This document shows, one piece after another, positions 41,670 to 49,502 of a DNA stretch of 51,465 nt. Made by a program: the position numbers and the translations under genes. The DNA comes from Streptomyces populi (GTDB lineage: Bacteria; Actinomycetota; Actinomycetes; Streptomycetales; Streptomycetaceae): positions 1 through 51,465 of the forward strand of contig NZ_KZ626896.1 in assembly GCF_002911015.1 (NCBI RefSeq), given 5' to 3'. The notes below the pieces were generated by a model. It had not been told where the DNA came from. It was given only the letters and a program-made list of their open reading frames with translations, and did no database searches. Numbering within the stretch: position 1 is the first letter of the stretch; each line of letters begins with the position of its first letter.

Positions 41670-42353
41670 CTACGCCGTGAAGCGGCCCGTGCGCTTGATC
41701 TCGGGGTAGTCGGTCGTGGCGCCGTCCAGTTCCAGAGCGCGCACCAGCCGGAGCTGGTCCTGGGTGTTCACCACCCAGCCGATGATCCGCAGGTCGGCCT
41801 TGCGGGCCTCCTCGACGACCTCCAGGCTCAGCCTGTGGATGTTGAGGCACAAGGTCGCGGCGCCGGCCTCGACGGCGCGCTCCACCACGTCGGTGCCGTA
41901 GCGGCTGGCGATCAGCGCGGTGCGGACCCCCGGCACCAGCCGGGCGGTCTCGGCGATCGCCTCGTCGTGGAACGACGACACCTCGACCCGCCCGACCAGG
42001 TCCTTGCGGTGCATCACCTCGGCCAGTGCCCTGGCCGCCGCGACGTCCTTGATCTCGGCCTGCAACGGTGTCCTGACCGCCTCCAGGACCTCCTCGAAGA
42101 CGGGGACGCGTTCGCCGAGCCCCGCGTCCAGCGCGCGCAGCTCCGCGAGCGTCTTGTCGGCGATCGGCCCCGTGCCGTCGGTCGTACGGTCCACTTCGGC
42201 GTCGTGCATGACGACGAGGGCGCCGTCCTTGCTGAGGTGCAGATCGAGTTCGATGAGGTCGAGGCCCGCGTTCTGGGCGGCGACGAAGGAACGGAGGGTG
42301 TTCTCGGGCTCGACACCCATCACTCCGCGATGACCGATGGTGAGGAAGTTCAA
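41670..42353 (-). CDS. Glycerophosphodiester phosphodiesterase
   Basis: 227 residues from TTG 42353. GDPD motifs: IGHRG (catalytic His8 and Arg9), PENTLRSF, LIELDLHLSKDGALVVMHD (metal Glu/Asp and second His), and LQAEIKD. It hydrolyses glycerophosphodiesters to glycerol 3-phosphate and an alcohol. No signal peptide, so probably cytosolic. The TTG start is chosen because family members begin MNFLTIGHRG; an ATG at 42413 would add 20 unlike residues. No strong ribosome-binding site for either. Confidence 0.88.
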   Translation of the reverse strand: MNFLTIGHRGVMGVEPENTLRSFVAAQNAGLDLIELDLHLSKDGALVVMHDAEVDRTTDGTGPIADKTLAELRALDAGLGERVPVFEEVLEAVRTPLQAEIKDVAAARALAEVMHRKDLVGRVEVSSFHDEAIAETARLVPGVRTALIASRYGTDVVERAVEAGAATLCLNIHRLSLEVVEEARKADLRIIGWVVNTQDQLRLVRALELDGATTDYPEIKRTGRFTA

Positions 42354-42733
42354 GATTCGACTCGCTTCCGTCGACGGCGGCTCGGCTCGCGCGTGGTTCC
42401 GAGGGGCGGCCACGCGGCAGGCCGCAGCCTAATGGCCTCGCTGTTCTGTGTACCCGTTCCGACACCGTGCAATGGGAGTGTCGGGTTCACACGGCGTGGC
42501 GGGAGCACCGAGCCCCGGGTGCTTCCTCACGGCGGCCCGCCGGCCGCGGGCTCGCCGAGGCCCGTTCCGTTCGGAAGGCTGTGGCGTATGTCATCGCATG
42601 GACGGCGTCAGACAGGAAAAAGAGCGGTGAAGACGGGGGGTGAGCAGGACAATCTCCCGGGTTTGCTCTTGCGTAACGGAACCTCGCATACATACGGTGT
42701 CCATACGCGAGGTTTTCCTGTGGAGGATGGGAC
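42354..42733. other. Intergenic region between phosphodiesterase and DUF6421-like operon
   Basis: 380 bases between divergent genes; no gene supported. The right end carries the operon promoter and an inverted repeat (42669-42712). Confidence 0.65.
42669..42712 (+). promoter_or_regulatory. Promoter and inverted repeat of the DUF6421-SDR-aldolase operon
   Basis: TTGCGT (42669-42674), 18 bases, TACGGT (42693-42698) forms a plausible promoter. CCTCGCATA (42682-42690) and TACGCGAGG (42704-42712) form a 9-bp inverted repeat (one mismatch) flanking the -10, as an operator might. Confidence 0.45.
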
Positions 42734-44131
42734 ATGACGGAAGTTCTTGTGCAGGTGGGTTCGGAGGAGCGGGTTCCTCCCGTGGCCAGGGTGGTGGAAC
42801 ACCCGGCGTGGCCCGTCCTCAAGGCTGCCGTGGAGCAGATCCGCCCCTGGCAGTCGAAGGACGGCTCCATCGACTTCGAGGCCGAGGGCGCTCCCGCCGT
42901 CGCCGACGCCGAGGCCGTGGTGCGCCGGGTGGCCGAGGCGATAGACGAGCTCTCCCCGCTGCTGCCCCACGACGTCGCGTACCACGAGGCGCTCGTGAAG
43001 GACCTGCGCCGCTGGGCCGACGGCGGATTCGAGGTCCCTGACTTCCTCGACTCGCTGCTGGCCTTCCACCCCGCCGCGAAGCGCGAGGACGGCCTCCAGC
43101 ACCTGGTCGTCTTCCCGATGTACACGCAGAACGGCAACCCGGACCGCAACCTCGAGGCGGTCGTGCTGCGCATGGTGTGGCCCGAGTGGCTGGCCGAGCT
43201 GGAGGCGACCCGCTACGACAACCCGCTGTTCTGCGGCATCACCTTCGAGGACTTCACCGCCGGGTACGACACGAACTCCGCCGTCCTCTTCCCCGAGACG
43301 ATCGCGGTGCGCGAGGCCCCCGAGCGCTTCACCTGGGGCGGCATCTTCTGCGACCGCGAGGCCGCCCGCTTCCGTGCCGTCACCGACGCGGCCGTCGACA
43401 TCCTGGGCCTCGAACTGCCCGAGGACATCGCCGCCATGGTCCACGACCAGGAGCGCTGCGAGAAGGCCTTCGTGCTCTGGGACATGGTCCACGACCGCAC
43501 CCACAGCCACGGCGACCTGCCGTTCGACCCCTTCATGATCAAGCAGCGCCAGCCGTTCTGGATGTACGGCCTGGAGGAGCTGCGCTGCGACCTCACCGCC
43601 TTCAAGGAGGCCGTGAAGCTGGAGTCCGAGGGCAACGAGCACGGCCGTGACGTGCAGTACGCCGTCCTGTTCGACCGGATGTTCCGCTTCCCCGTCTCCG
43701 GCGACCGCAACCGCAACTACGACGGTCTCGGCGGCCAGCTGCTCTTCGCCTACCTGCACAAGCACGACGTCGTCCGCTGGACCGACAACAAGCTGCACAT
43801 CGACTGGCAGCGCGCCCCGCAGGTCACCAACCAGCTGTGCTCCGAGATCGAGGAGCTCTACCGGGCCGGCATCGACCGCCCCAAGCTCGTCCACTGGTTC
43901 AAGGCCTACGAGCTGGTCTCCACCTACCTCGCCCCGCACCCGGGATCCCGCTGGGCCAAGGGCCCCGACGCGCTCGACCTGACGCAGCCGCCGCGCAAGC
44001 TCGTGGACGACGTGCTTCCGGACGAGTTTCCCCTGAGCATGTTCTATGAGGCGCTCTCCAAGAAGCTGAAGAACGTGATCGCCTCCACCAAGGGCATCAC
44101 CGCGGCCGGCTCCGAGCGGGTCGCCGCGTGA
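42734..44131 (+). CDS. DUF6421-like protein of unknown function
   Basis: 465 residues, acidic, no signal peptide or membrane segment. Blocks include LVVFPMYTQNGNPDRNLEAV, YDNPLFCGITFEDFTAGYDT, LWDMVHDRTHSHGDLPFDPF (a His-rich HDRTHSHGD that looks like a metal site), KQRQPFWMYGLEELRCDLTA and FRFPVSGDRNRNYDGLGGQL. I recall the family as DUF6421, from memory. The HxxxH motif and conserved acids suggest a metalloenzyme. ATG with GGAGGAT. First gene of an operon; stop overlaps the SDR start (GTGA). Confidence 0.85.
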   Translation: MTEVLVQVGSEERVPPVARVVEHPAWPVLKAAVEQIRPWQSKDGSIDFEAEGAPAVADAEAVVRRVAEAIDELSPLLPHDVAYHEALVKDLRRWADGGFEVPDFLDSLLAFHPAAKREDGLQHLVVFPMYTQNGNPDRNLEAVVLRMVWPEWLAELEATRYDNPLFCGITFEDFTAGYDTNSAVLFPETIAVREAPERFTWGGIFCDREAARFRAVTDAAVDILGLELPEDIAAMVHDQERCEKAFVLWDMVHDRTHSHGDLPFDPFMIKQRQPFWMYGLEELRCDLTAFKEAVKLESEGNEHGRDVQYAVLFDRMFRFPVSGDRNRNYDGLGGQLLFAYLHKHDVVRWTDNKLHIDWQRAPQVTNQLCSEIEELYRAGIDRPKLVHWFKAYELVSTYLAPHPGSRWAKGPDALDLTQPPRKLVDDVLPDEFPLSMFYEALSKKLKNVIASTKGITAAGSERVAA

Positions 44132-44928
44132 CCGACCGCGGTAGCGAGAACATTGCTCAGGAGGCGAAGACCATGGGGAACGGGGCTCTCAGCGGTGCGG
44201 TGATCGCGGTGGCGGGCGCGGGCGGACCCGCCGGCCGCGCGGCGCTGCTCCGGCTCGCCGAGGCGGGCGCGACCGTCATCGGCGCCGACAACGACGCGGA
44301 GCGGCTGGCGGAGGCCGTCGACGCGGCCCGCTACGCGCACGGCGGCTCCACCGTCGTCGGCGACACCGTCGACCTGCTGGACCTGCAGTCGACCCGCGAC
44401 TGGGCCGCGCGCATCCAGAAGGACTTCGGCCGGGTGGACGGGCTCGTCCACCTCGTCGGCGGCTGGCGCGGCAGCGAGACGTTCACGAAGACGGTCCTGG
44501 ACGACTGGGACCTGCTCGAACTCCTGCTGATCCGCACGGTGCAGCACACCACGCTCGCCTTCCACGAGGCGCTCCAGGCCAGCGACCGCGGCCGGTACGT
44601 CCTGATCAGCGCCGCGGGCGCGAGCAACCCCACCGCGGGCAACGCGGCCTACTCCGCGGCCAAGGCCGCCGCCGAGGCGTGGACCCTGGCCATGGGGGAC
44701 TACTTCCGCAAGGCCGGGATCGCCGAGGGCGCCGACGGCGCGACCTCCGCCGCCGCCATCCTGGTGGTGAAGGCGTTGGTCCACGACGCGATGCGCGCCG
44801 AGCGGCCGAACGCGAAGTTCGCGGGCTTCACGGACGTCACGGAACTCGCCGAGTCCATCGTCGGCGTCTGGGACGAGCCCGCCGCCGAAGTGAACGGAAA
44901 GCGCCTGTGGCTGACCGAGAAGCCGTGA
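44128..44928 (+). CDS. Short-chain dehydrogenase/reductase (SDR)
   Basis: 266 residues from GTG 44128. NAD(P)-binding VIAVAGAGGPAGRAALLRLA (about 22-41; Gly-rich but not the usual TGxxxGxG), VHLVGGW in place of NNAG, catalytic Ser in LISAAGASN and Tyr/Lys in AYSAAKAAAEAW. The start overlaps the DUF6421-like stop by GTGA; an ATG at 44173 in frame is an alternative that lies nearer the Rossmann strand and has AGGAGGC upstream. The stop overlaps the aldolase start. Substrate unknown. Confidence 0.88.
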   Translation: MTDRGSENIAQEAKTMGNGALSGAVIAVAGAGGPAGRAALLRLAEAGATVIGADNDAERLAEAVDAARYAHGGSTVVGDTVDLLDLQSTRDWAARIQKDFGRVDGLVHLVGGWRGSETFTKTVLDDWDLLELLLIRTVQHTTLAFHEALQASDRGRYVLISAAGASNPTAGNAAYSAAKAAAEAWTLAMGDYFRKAGIAEGADGATSAAAILVVKALVHDAMRAERPNAKFAGFTDVTELAESIVGVWDEPAAEVNGKRLWLTEKP

Positions 44929-45998
44929 ACCCTCAGAAGACCGACGCCCGGCGTCACCACGACCCGGCCGTCCGCGGCTTCGCCAGCGACAACTACGCGG
45001 GGGCCCACCCCGAGGTGCTCGCCGCCCTGGCCCTGGCCAACGGCGGGCACCAGGTCGCGTACGGCGAGGACGAGTACACCGAGAACCTCCAGACGATCGT
45101 CCGCAGTCACTTCGGTGGCGGCGCGGAGGCCTTCCCGGTCTTCAACGGCACCGGCGCGAACGTGGTCGCGCTCCAGGCGGTCACCGACCGCTGGGGCGCG
45201 GTCATCTGCGCGGAGAGCGCGCACATCAACGTCGACGAGGGCGGCGCCCCCGAGCGCATGGGCGGTCTCAAGCTGCTCACGGTGCCCACGCCCGACGGCA
45301 AGCTCACGCCCGAACTGATCGACCGGCAGGCGTACGGCTGGGACGACGAGCACCGCGCGATGCCCCAGGTCGTCTCGATCACCCAGAGCACCGAGCTGGG
45401 CACCCTCTACACGCCCGAGGAGATCCGCGCGATCTGCGACCACGCCCACGCGCACGGCATGAAGGTGCACCTGGACGGGTCCCGGATATCCAACGCGGCC
45501 GCCTCCCTGGACGTCCCGATGCGGACGTTCACCAACGCGGTCGGCGTCGACATCCTGTCGCTGGGCGGCACGAAGAACGGCGCGCTGTTCGGCGAGGCCG
45601 TCGTCGTCCTGAACCGGGACGCCGTCAGCCACATGAAGCACCTGCGCAAGCTGTCCATGCAGCTCGCCTCCAAGATGCGCTTCGTCTCGGTGCAACTGGA
45701 GGCGCTGCTCGCCAAGGACCTGTGGCTGCGCAACGCCCGGCACGCCAACGGGATGGCCCAGCGCCTCGCCGAGGGCGTCCGCGCCGTGCACGGAGTGGAG
45801 ATCCTCCACCCGGTCCAGGCCAACGCGGTCTTCGCCCGGCTCCCGCACGACGTCAGCCTGCGGTTGCAGAAGCGCTACCGCTTCTATTTCTGGGACGAGG
45901 CCGCGGGTGACGTCCGCTGGATGTGCGCCTTCGACACGACCGAGGACGACGTCGACGGGTTCGTGGCCGCGGTCAAGGAGGAGATGGCCCAGCAGTAG
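44925..45998 (+). CDS. Low-specificity threonine aldolase-type PLP enzyme
   Basis: 357 residues of fold-type I PLP enzyme: FASDNYAGAHPEVLAALALA, AYGEDEYTENLQ, PVFNGTGANVVALQAV, CAESAHINVDEGGAPER, VHLDGSRISNAAASL, and LSLGGTKNGA with the PLP lysine at about 217. It splits L-threonine or related beta-hydroxy amino acids to glycine and an aldehyde. GTG 44925 overlaps the SDR TGA; GTG 44907 with GGAAA upstream is an alternative. Last gene of a three-gene overlapping operon. Confidence 0.92.
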   Translation: MNPQKTDARRHHDPAVRGFASDNYAGAHPEVLAALALANGGHQVAYGEDEYTENLQTIVRSHFGGGAEAFPVFNGTGANVVALQAVTDRWGAVICAESAHINVDEGGAPERMGGLKLLTVPTPDGKLTPELIDRQAYGWDDEHRAMPQVVSITQSTELGTLYTPEEIRAICDHAHAHGMKVHLDGSRISNAAASLDVPMRTFTNAVGVDILSLGGTKNGALFGEAVVVLNRDAVSHMKHLRKLSMQLASKMRFVSVQLEALLAKDLWLRNARHANGMAQRLAEGVRAVHGVEILHPVQANAVFARLPHDVSLRLQKRYRFYFWDEAAGDVRWMCAFDTTEDDVDGFVAAVKEEMAQQ

Positions 45999-46027
45999 GG
46001 CCGATGCAGGGAACGTGATGCATAAAT

Positions 46028-46078
46028 ATGCGACCACCCGAAAAGTTATTGACTCTCGGGTGGTCGCATTCCTATGCT
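46028..46078 (+). promoter_or_regulatory. 14-bp hairpin (terminator) containing the next gene's promoter
   Basis: ATGCGACCACCCGA (46028-46041) is exactly complementary to 46056-46069 around a 14-base loop; this looks like the aldolase operon terminator. The loop holds TTGACT (46049-46054), and 18 bases on is TATGCT (46073-46078), a good promoter ending 8 bases before the transglutaminase-like ATG. The transcript would start at or next to the ATG. Confidence 0.65.
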
Positions 46079-46086
46079 CTACGGGC

Positions 46087-46659
46087 ATGGAGCTGATCCA
46101 GAAGACAAGCGACCTGTCCGCCTATCTGGCCGCCGATGACGTGGTCGACCATCATCATCCGCTCGTCCGCGAGACGGCCGCGCGGCTCGCCAGGGAATCC
46201 GTCGACTCGTATGCCTATGCGCGATCGGCGTTCGAGTTCGTACGGGACACCATCCCGCACTCGGCCGATTCCGGCGATCCCCGGGTCACCTGGCGCGCCT
46301 CCGACGTCCTGGAGCAGCGCACGGGCATCTGCCACGCCAAGGCCCATGCGCTGGCCGCGCTCCTGCGGGCGGAGGACATCCCCACGGCGTTCTGCTACCA
46401 GAAGTTCGAGGTGCTCCACGGTCTCGTCGCCGTGCGCCTCGACGGCGCCTGGCACCGGCAGGACCCCAGCGGCAGCAAGCTCGGTGCGGACGCCCGCTTC
46501 TCCCTGGACGGCGAGCGGCTGGCCTTCACGCCCGACCCGGACCTCGGCGAGCTCGACCATCCGGGGCTGTACGCCGAGCCCCACCCGGCCGTCGTCGGCG
46601 TCATGAAGGCCGCCCCGGGCCTCGCGTCCCTGATGCGGACGCTTCCCCTCGTGCTGTGA
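46087..46659 (+). CDS. Transglutaminase-like cysteine protease-fold protein
   Basis: 190 residues. Catalytic triad: Cys82 in QRTGICHAKAHAL, His111 in EVLHGLVAV, Asp126 in WHRQDPSG. This is a small bacterial transglutaminase-core protein, cytosolic; it may be a protease or amidase rather than a crosslinker. It begins MELIQKTSDLSAYLAADDVV. No ribosome-binding site; the promoter position indicates a leaderless mRNA. It is downstream of the aldolase operon but has its own promoter. Confidence 0.88.
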   Translation: MELIQKTSDLSAYLAADDVVDHHHPLVRETAARLARESVDSYAYARSAFEFVRDTIPHSADSGDPRVTWRASDVLEQRTGICHAKAHALAALLRAEDIPTAFCYQKFEVLHGLVAVRLDGAWHRQDPSGSKLGADARFSLDGERLAFTPDPDLGELDHPGLYAEPHPAVVGVMKAAPGLASLMRTLPLVL

Positions 46660-46675
46660 GACGGGGGAAGCGTCC
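46637..46675. terminator. 12-bp hairpin spanning the transglutaminase-like stop codon
   Basis: GGACGCTTCCCC (46637-46648) pairs exactly with 46664-46675; the TGA (46657-46659) lies in the loop. Between convergent genes. Confidence 0.7.
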
Positions 46676-46699
46676 CTTCCCGGGGGCGGGGGGAAGGGG

Positions 46700-47428
46700 T
46701 CAGCGGGCCTCGGCTGCGCGCACCTCTTCGGGGGTCGGCGCGGTGCCGCCGAGGTGGGCGGGCATCCACCAGGTGTCGTCCGGTCCCTTGGGGCGTACGG
46801 GGTAGGCGCGCTGTGCCGATTCGAGCAGCTCCTGGACCCGCTCGCGCAGCCGCCGGGTGATGGCGCCCGCGTACTGGTCCTTCGGGGCCTCCACCGGCTC
46901 GCCGACGCGGATGGTGATCGGGGTGTGGCTGCGCTTGAAGTTGCGCGGGTGTCCCTTGGTCCACAGCCGCTGCGTGCCCCACAGGGCCATCGGGATCAGC
47001 GGCACGCCGGCCTCCTGGGCCATGCGCGCGGCGCCGGACTTGAAGCTCTTCAGCGTGAACGACTGCGAGATGGTCGCCTCCGGGAAGACGCCGACGATCT
47101 CGCCGGAACGCAGCGACTCCAGCGCGTGCTGGTACGCCGTCTCGCCCTGCGCCCGGTCCACCGGGATGTGCTTCATGCCCCGCATCAGCGGACCGGAGAT
47201 CCTGTGCCGGAAGACCGACTCCTTCGCCATGAAGCGCACCAGGCGCTTCTGCGGCAGGGCGGCCAGGCCGTCGAAGATGAAGTCCAGGTAGCTGATGTGG
47301 TTGCTGACCAGCACGGCGCCGCCCGAGCGCGGAATGTTCTCCGATCCCTTGCAGTCGATCTTGAGGTCCCACGCCTTGAACAGCGTTTGGGCGAGGCCTA
47401 CGACGGGACGGTAGACAAGCTCTGCCAT
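46700..47428 (-). CDS. 1-acyl-sn-glycerol-3-phosphate acyltransferase (PlsC family)
   Basis: 242 residues. Catalytic NHISYLD (His44, Asp49; HX4D), substrate motif VGVFPEATI (FPEAT, 115-119) and VPLIPMALWG. It acylates lysophosphatidic acid to phosphatidic acid at the membrane face in phospholipid synthesis. ATG at 47428. Residues after about 205 are a Pro-rich tail. An inverted repeat GCCGTA-N4-TACGGC lies about 65 bases upstream. Confidence 0.93.
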   Translation of the reverse strand: MAELVYRPVVGLAQTLFKAWDLKIDCKGSENIPRSGGAVLVSNHISYLDFIFDGLAALPQKRLVRFMAKESVFRHRISGPLMRGMKHIPVDRAQGETAYQHALESLRSGEIVGVFPEATISQSFTLKSFKSGAARMAQEAGVPLIPMALWGTQRLWTKGHPRNFKRSHTPITIRVGEPVEAPKDQYAGAITRRLRERVQELLESAQRAYPVRPKGPDDTWWMPAHLGGTAPTPEEVRAAEAR

Positions 47429-47487
47429 GGACGGGGTGGACCCTTCTCTCTGCCTGGGAAGGGGGCTCCCGGCGGGAAAGTTACGCT

Positions 47488-47503
47488 GCCGTAGGTTTAC
47501 GGC
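47488..47503 (-). promoter_or_regulatory. GCCGTA-N4-TACGGC inverted repeat upstream of plsC-like gene
   Basis: A perfect 6-bp inverted repeat (spacer GGTT), next to a further TTACG at 47481-47485. A lipid-gene regulator site is possible; identity not known. Confidence 0.35.
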
Positions 47504-47613
47504 GATGCGCAGATCGTGCCCGAAGAACGGACGGGTGGCCAGTCCTGGTGCCGCGGAACGGCGAGATCCTCGTCACGTCGCCCCCTTGATCCACCTGGAG
47601 CTTTAACACGCCT

Positions 47614-48030
47614 TTACTTTGCGCGTACCGTCACACGCCGTACGACCAGGTACATCTCGCATCCGAGGCAGTACCCGAACGCGGCATTGAGAAACGCCGC
47701 CGCGAGCGCGCACGCGGTCGCCGCCGAGCCCAGCCAGGCCGGTCCCGCGGTCCAGCCGATCAGGCCCACCACCGCGAAGCCGAGCCCGACCGTCTGCGCG
47801 AACCGCGGGGGCTCCGGCGACTCGAACTCCGTCGGCGGTCCGAGCCGCGGCCGTACGACCTTCCCGAAGGCCAGGCCGTACGGCGAACGCGCCACGCCGC
47901 CCGCCGCGCCCAGGGCGAAAGCCAGTGTCTGCCACGCCAGCAGCCAGACGCTCCCGGTGATCAGCGCGACCGCCAGGACGACGGCCGTCACCGCCGCGCC
48001 GAACCGTGGCCCTCTCGCATCGATGTCCAT
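47614..48030 (-). CDS. DUF4395-family membrane protein with CxxC
   Basis: 138 residues with four membrane segments (about 12-45 in two, 78-97, 103-118). It has RSPYGLAFGKVVRPRLGPPT (family signature) and GYCLGCEMYL with Cys121 and Cys124. DUF4395 proteins are often next to thioredoxin-like genes, as here. The CxxC close to the membrane edge could exchange electrons with the divergent thioredoxin. ATG at 48030. Confidence 0.85.
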   Translation of the reverse strand: MDIDARGPRFGAAVTAVVLAVALITGSVWLLAWQTLAFALGAAGGVARSPYGLAFGKVVRPRLGPPTEFESPEPPRFAQTVGLGFAVVGLIGWTAGPAWLGSAATACALAAAFLNAAFGYCLGCEMYLVVRRVTVRAK

Positions 48031-48090
48031 GAATCAAGCATTCCGCACGAAGGGCGCCGCCCGGCCCCGGGAATCTTTGCGGTCTCGTGA

Positions 48091-48519
48091 ATGCTTGTGC
48101 ATGTGATGAGCGGACTCGTGGTGTGCGTGGCGGTGCTCGCGGCGGCGAGCGTCTACGGAGTGCTGCACCGGCGGCGGAGCGGGAGGGTGCGGGTGAGCGG
48201 GCGCGACGGCGGCAGGCGGCTCGGGACGGCGGAGCTGGGGCAGGCCCTCGGGGAACGGGCCACGCTCGTGCAGTTCTCCAGCGCCTTCTGCGCCCCCTGC
48301 CGGGCCACCCGGCGGGTGCTGGGCGAGGTGGCCGGCATGGTTCCCGGCGTCTCGCACGTGGAGATCGACGCCGAGGACCGCCTCGGTCTCGTACGCGATC
48401 TCGGCATCCTCAAGACGCCCACCGTGCTCGTGCTCGACGCCGACGGGAGGATCGTGCGGCGGGCGGCGGGGCAGCCGCGCAAGGCGGACGTCATCGCGGC
48501 GCTCGGGGAGGCCCTCTGA
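48091..48519 (+). CDS. Membrane-anchored thioredoxin-like protein
   Basis: 142 residues. One N-terminal membrane segment (MSGLVVCVAVLAAASVYGVL), then a thioredoxin fold with active site SSAFCAPCRATRR (Cys67, Cys70) and the cis-Pro loop ILKTPTVLVLD. It should face outside the membrane or be periplasmic-side. ATG 48091 is taken; ATG 48106 (MSGLVV) is also possible. Neither has a clear ribosome-binding site. Divergent from the DUF4395 gene. Confidence 0.88.
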   Translation: MLVHVMSGLVVCVAVLAAASVYGVLHRRRSGRVRVSGRDGGRRLGTAELGQALGERATLVQFSSAFCAPCRATRRVLGEVAGMVPGVSHVEIDAEDRLGLVRDLGILKTPTVLVLDADGRIVRRAAGQPRKADVIAALGEAL

Positions 48520-48564
48520 CCGGCGGCGATCATGGTGAGGCATCTCCCACATGCCGGTACGCCC

Positions 48565-48594
48565 TTGACTGCGCCCGTCACCTCTCGTCAGCCT
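48565..48594 (+). promoter_or_regulatory. Candidate promoter for a leaderless small ORF
   Basis: TTGACT (48565-48570), 18 bases, CAGCCT (48589-48594); the ATG at 48601 follows after 6 bases, where transcription would begin. Confidence 0.45.
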
Positions 48595-48600
48595 GACCGT

Positions 48601-48681
48601 ATGTCACCGCACAGCCTTCTTCCCGAGCTCGCCGACACGGACCCGGCCCGCACCGCGGGCGCGCACGGTCCGGGCTGTTGA
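48601..48681 (+). CDS. Putative 26-residue leader ORF before the flavin reductase gene
   Basis: Reads MSPHSLLPELADTDPARTAG and on, with Cys as its last residue. 21 of 26 third positions are G/C. It starts where the promoter above would begin transcription (leaderless) and ends 80 bases before the flavin reductase start. A terminal Cys codon before a flavin reductase gene recalls cysteine- or sulfur-sensing leader ORFs, but there is only one Cys. Speculative. Confidence 0.4.
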   Translation: MSPHSLLPELADTDPARTAGAHGPGC

Positions 48682-48761
48682 CCGGCCAAGGACCGTCTCC
48701 CGCTCCCGGTTCCGTCCGCGCGGCCGGAACCCCACGTCGGATCTCGCAGAAGGACAGCTCC

Positions 48762-49271
48762 ATGACGGTCACGCCCGGCCTCGGCACCCCACTGCCCGCC
48801 TCGCCGGAGCTGCTGCGCTCCGTGTTCCGGCGGCACGCGGCCGGTGTGGCCGTGATCACCGCCACGGGGGCCCGCGGTCCCGTCGGTTTCACCGCCACCT
48901 CGCTCACCTCGGTCTCGGCCGAGCCCCCGGTCGTCTCGTTCGGCATCGGCACCGGGGGCTCCAGCTGGCCCGCGATATCCGAGGCCGGCCATGTCGGCGT
49001 CCACGTGCTCGGCGAACACCAGCGGGAGCTGGCCGCCACCTTCGCCCGCAGCGGCGCCGACCGGTTCGGCGCGCCCACCCGATGGCGTAAGGGGCCCGAG
49101 GGAGTTCCCGTGCTCGACGACGTCCTCGCCTGGCTGGTCTGCCGTGTCGTGGCGCGCGTGCCCGCGGGCGACCACCGCATCGTCCTGGCCGAGGTCGTGC
49201 TCGGCGACCACTCGGGCGCGGGCAGCCCCCTGCTGTACCACCAGGGCCGCTTCAACGGCCTGCGTGACTGA
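48762..49271 (+). CDS. Flavin reductase-like FMN-binding protein
   Basis: 169 residues. LRSVFRRHAAGVAVITATGA, GPVGFTATSLTSVSAEPPVV (flavin-binding), EAGHVGVHVLGEHQRELAAT and LLYHQGRFNGL at the end mark the FMN-binding split-barrel flavin reductase family. It supplies reduced flavin to two-component monooxygenases or similar. The ATG at 48762 has AAGGA 7 bases upstream; the frame's earlier GTG at 48678 is rejected. Confidence 0.9.
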   Translation: MTVTPGLGTPLPASPELLRSVFRRHAAGVAVITATGARGPVGFTATSLTSVSAEPPVVSFGIGTGGSSWPAISEAGHVGVHVLGEHQRELAATFARSGADRFGAPTRWRKGPEGVPVLDDVLAWLVCRVVARVPAGDHRIVLAEVVLGDHSGAGSPLLYHQGRFNGLRD

Positions 49272-49298
49272 ATCCGCAGGCCGGGGGAAGCGGCTTTG

Positions 49299-49324
49299 CT
49301 ACTCGCCGGTTCTACTCGCCGGTT
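49299..49324. repeat. Tandem 13-base repeat before the etf operon
   Basis: CTACTCGCCGGTT occurs twice, back to back, shortly after the flavin reductase stop and about 180 bases before etfB. Could be slippage or a regulator array. Confidence 0.7.
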
Positions 49325-49502
49325 ACACAGCGTTGCGAAGGTCACAGTCCAAAGCGCTTGCTTAGTGTGCGCCCACTGGGTGTACTGGTGAGTAATATTT
49401 CGTTCGGAGCGCGGGCCGCCCCGACCGGGATCGGCCGCTTCAGGCGCCTATGCTGCCTGAAAGAAGGCAGCCCAGAAATGACGATGCAGTAGGAGAGCCG
49501 GC

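Noticed and set aside
49348..49362. AAGCGCTT palindrome with a following GCTTAG before etfB, similar to TetR operators of fatty-acid genes
   Set aside because: Only 8 bases are symmetric and I could not match it to a consensus with confidence.
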